Below are positions 61,836 to 64,000 of a DNA stretch of 64,000 bases, one piece after another (within the stretch, counting starts at the first letter, position 1; the number at the start of each line of letters is the position of its first letter). The DNA is taken from positions 1 to 64,000 of the forward strand of contig JAITTY010000018.1 of assembly GCA_031286695.1 (NCBI GenBank), in the 5' to 3' direction. The notes beneath the pieces are model-generated. The model made no database searches. It was not told the DNA's origin and was given only the letters and a program-made list of their open reading frames with translations. The position numbers were made by a program, and so were the translations under genes. Source of the stretch: Sphingobacterium sp. Lineage in GTDB: Bacteria > Bacteroidota > Bacteroidia > Sphingobacteriales > Sphingobacteriaceae.

Positions 61836-62993
61836 TTAAATTAAAAAATCGGTCCATTTTTGTTCTGATTTTCCTGAAGCTATTACCGTTTCTAGAAATT
61901 TCATGCCACGAACGCCATCTGCAACAGTTGGAAAATCCGTATCTTCTTCCGTCGGCTCTATGCCTTGCATGGTAGCCAAAAGAGAGACCGCAAAATTTCT
62001 ATAGATATTTGCAAAAGCCTCAATATAGCCTTCTGGGTGACCGGCAGGCAAACGAATATTGTGTTTTGCACTTGAAGAAAGATATTGTTGACCTGCCCGA
62101 AATATTTGCGTTGGTGCCTCGAGCTGTTTAAATAAGAGTGTGTTAGCATCCTGTTGGTTCCATTCCAATCCCCCATGTTCACCATATATTCTAATTTTTA
62201 GCGCATTCTCTTCTCCCGCAGCGACCTGAGAGGCCGATAGTACGCCAGTAGCACCATTTTCAAAGCCAAGTAATATATTACCGTCATCTTCAAGTTTTCT
62301 TCCTGCTACGAAGGTTTGAAGATCGGCACACATTTTAGTGATTTTCAAGCCTGAAATATATTCTGCCAAATGTGCTGCGTGTGTTCCGATGTCACCCATG
62401 CAACCACTTTTTCCACTCTTTTCGGGATCTGTCCGCCAAAAGGCTAGTGAAAGTCCATTTTCGATCATTTTACTCAGCCAGCCTTGAGGATACTCGACCA
62501 TAATTTTTCTAATAGTACCTAATTGGCCGTCTCTAACAAGCTGACGGGCTTGCTTTACCATTGGATAAGCAGAGTAGGTATAAGTAACGCAGAGCATCAG
62601 TCCCGTTTCTTCTACCTTTTTCTGTAGCAGCAGCGCCTGTTCCAGCGTAAAAGTCATAGGCTTTTCCAGCACAACATGAAAACCATATTCCAGAGCCATC
62701 ATTGCGGGTTCGAAATGAGCAAAATTGGGTGTGACAATGCTGACGAAATTCATGCGGTCATCTGGAGAAAGTTCACTTTCCCGCACAATCATTTCCCGGT
62801 AACTAGCATAAACCCTTTCTTTTGGAAGTCCCAGGAGTTCACCGGATTCTTTTGCAACAAGAGGGTCAGAACTCAATGCGCCGCAACATAATTCAATGTG
62901 GCCATCGATTCCCGCAGCCATGCGATGTACCGCACCTATAAAGGCATTTTTCCCCCCGCCAATCATTCCCATTTTTAGTTTCATATTGCTCAT
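61836..62993 (-). CDS. Gfo/Idh/MocA family oxidoreductase
   Basis: The 385-residue NAD(P)-dependent enzyme has an N-terminal Rossmann fold (MGMIGGGKNAFIGAVHRMAA) and the family motif VVLEKPMTFTLEQA with catalytic-type Lys (~residue 111). GDIGTHAAHLAEYISG follows (His for substrate binding). It acts on sugars or inositols. It lies 31 bp downstream of the TIM-barrel isomerase on the same strand, a common pair in sugar or inositol catabolism; the substrate is not readable. Confidence 0.93.
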   Translation of the reverse strand: MSNMKLKMGMIGGGKNAFIGAVHRMAAGIDGHIELCCGALSSDPLVAKESGELLGLPKERVYASYREMIVRESELSPDDRMNFVSIVTPNFAHFEPAMMALEYGFHVVLEKPMTFTLEQALLLQKKVEETGLMLCVTYTYSAYPMVKQARQLVRDGQLGTIRKIMVEYPQGWLSKMIENGLSLAFWRTDPEKSGKSGCMGDIGTHAAHLAEYISGLKITKMCADLQTFVAGRKLEDDGNILLGFENGATGVLSASQVAAGEENALKIRIYGEHGGLEWNQQDANTLLFKQLEAPTQIFRAGQQYLSSSAKHNIRLPAGHPEGYIEAFANIYRNFAVSLLATMQGIEPTEEDTDFPTVADGVRGMKFLETVIASGKSEQKWTDFLI

Positions 62994-63024
62994 AAAGTTA
63001 AATTTATAATGACGGTATCATTGT

Positions 63025-64000
63025 TTACAGACCCAATAGTTTGCGATTAAGACTGTCATTTGTTTCGACAGCAGCAAAATTATCGAATGCTTTATCGGTA
63101 ACACGAATAATATAGTCTTTTATATGCAAAGCGCCTTCCCGTGCACCGTCCTCGGAATTTTTGAACGCACATTCCCATTCCAGTACTGCCCAGCCTTGAA
63201 AGTCATATTGCGTGAGTTTGGTAAATATAGATTTAAAATCAACCTGTCCGTCGCCAATTGATCTGAATCGGCCAGCTCTTGATTGCCAGCTCTGAAAGCC
63301 ACCATAGACGCCCTGGCGGCCAGAAGGAGTAAACTCAGCATCTTTGACATGAAACATTTTAATTCGCTCGTGATAGATATCGATGAACTGAAGGTAGTCA
63401 AGACATTGAAGGACAAAGTGGGAGGGATCATAGAGAATGTTTGCACGTTTGTGGTAATTTACATTTGCTAAAAATAGATCGAAAGTGACGCCATCATGGA
63501 GATCCTCGCCGGGGTGTAGTTCATAACAAAGGTCGACATCGTACACTTCACATTCATCAAGAATGGGTAGCCATAATTTTGCAAGTTCGGCAAATCCGGT
63601 TTCAATCAGATTAGCAGGTCTTTGCGGCCAAGGGTATATAAATGGCCATAGAAAGGCTCCACTAAAGGTGGCCAGTGCTTTAAGCCCGAGATTGTGGGAA
63701 GCTTGTACGGCATATTTTAATTGCTGGATCGCCCACTGTTGTCGTGCTTGAGGATTACCATGTAAATGCTGTGGCGCAAAAGCATCAAATAGATCATCGA
63801 AACTTGGATTTACGGCTACTAATTGCCCTTGTAGATGAGTTGAAAGCTCGGTGATTTCCAATCCAAAAGACTGAACTTTAGCTTTTAGATCAAGTGCATA
63901 GCTTTTATCGAGTGCTGCTTTTTCTAGATCGATAAAACGGGCATCCAAGGTTGGAAGTTGTATACCCTTATAGCCAAGTGCAGCAGCCCACTGGCAGATA
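63025..64000 (-). CDS. Sugar phosphate isomerase/epimerase (TIM barrel), 5' partial
   Basis: The frame runs off the window end, so the start lies beyond 64000; the 325 visible codons begin near ICQWAAALGYKGIQLP. Family features: FGLEITELSTHLQGQ, EVYDVDLCYELHPGEDLHDG (metal-binding Glu and His), ANILYDPSHFV, KMFHVKDAEF and WAVLEWECAF. It is an AP-endonuclease-fold sugar isomerase/epimerase like IolE or xylose isomerase-like enzymes. It is cotranscribed with the Gfo/Idh oxidoreductase. Confidence 0.92.
   Translation of the reverse strand, partial: ICQWAAALGYKGIQLPTLDARFIDLEKAALDKSYALDLKAKVQSFGLEITELSTHLQGQLVAVNPSFDDLFDAFAPQHLHGNPQARQQWAIQQLKYAVQASHNLGLKALATFSGAFLWPFIYPWPQRPANLIETGFAELAKLWLPILDECEVYDVDLCYELHPGEDLHDGVTFDLFLANVNYHKRANILYDPSHFVLQCLDYLQFIDIYHERIKMFHVKDAEFTPSGRQGVYGGFQSWQSRAGRFRSIGDGQVDFKSIFTKLTQYDFQGWAVLEWECAFKNSEDGAREGALHIKDYIIRVTDKAFDNFAAVETNDSLNRKLLGL

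Overview
The window looks like a chromosome segment of a Bacteroidota bacterium, most likely Sphingobacteriaceae and probably Sphingobacterium. The assignment rests on gene content (DUF1573 protein, DUF4254 protein, carboxypeptidase-regulatory plus beta-barrel outer membrane protein, KDO pathway genes, mitochondrial-type aconitase beside AcnB, TPR histidine kinase) and on repeated promoters of the Bacteroidota form TTTG-N19/20-TAnnTTTG. It is inferred from the sequence alone.

Bases 1-15072 are an AT-rich, one-direction accessory block for a non-ribosomal peptide. It holds the 3' end of an NRPS (A-PCP-C, open at the window edge), a PvdE/SyrD-like cyclic-peptide ABC exporter, an Sfp-type phosphopantetheinyl transferase, a penicillin-acylase-family Ntn hydrolase (PvdQ-like logic), a small membrane protein, an outer-membrane beta-barrel protein, a membrane metallophosphoesterase, a type II thioesterase, a GT9-like protein and a DUF4254 protein. 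The set suggests cytoplasmic assembly of an acylated peptide, export to the periplasm, deacylation there, and passage through an outer-membrane protein. This resembles the pyoverdine scheme. The product is unknown.

Bases 15073-20396 are a small island ending in a tRNA-Ser(GCT) gene. Next to the tRNA is a 683-residue protein whose first ~115-150 residues look like the N-terminal part of a tRNA-targeting tyrosine recombinase but which has no recombinase catalytic domain. A decayed second copy of that 5' end, with a copy of the tRNA 3' end, lies 5 kb away at 15124-15360 and probably marks the old far end of the island. Between them are a trypsin-like protease, a PD-(D/E)XK nuclease-like frame with no canonical start, and an unknown ORF. 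This is a possible but unproven defence cassette.

Bases 20397-64000 are mainly core genome: 7TM-HD phosphohydrolase, rpe, two adjacent aconitases, pckA, ppk2, smc, patatin and GDPD genes, topA-cmk, an aminotransferase, kdsD, recQ, kdsA, an SGNH hydrolase, a degenerate DEAD-box protein, an SMR transporter, a TPR histidine kinase with its LuxR regulator, a BrkB-family protein, an XRE membrane regulator, a retropepsin-like protein, and a Gfo/Idh oxidoreductase with a TIM-barrel isomerase cut by the window end. Most transcription units end in clear stem-loop terminators. The most notable non-coding features are a tandem pair of ~66-nt sRNA-like units (34019-34311) whose terminal hairpins share a TCCCC loop with compensated stems, and two arrays of 11-bp periodic repeats (41145-41221 and 60450-60482).
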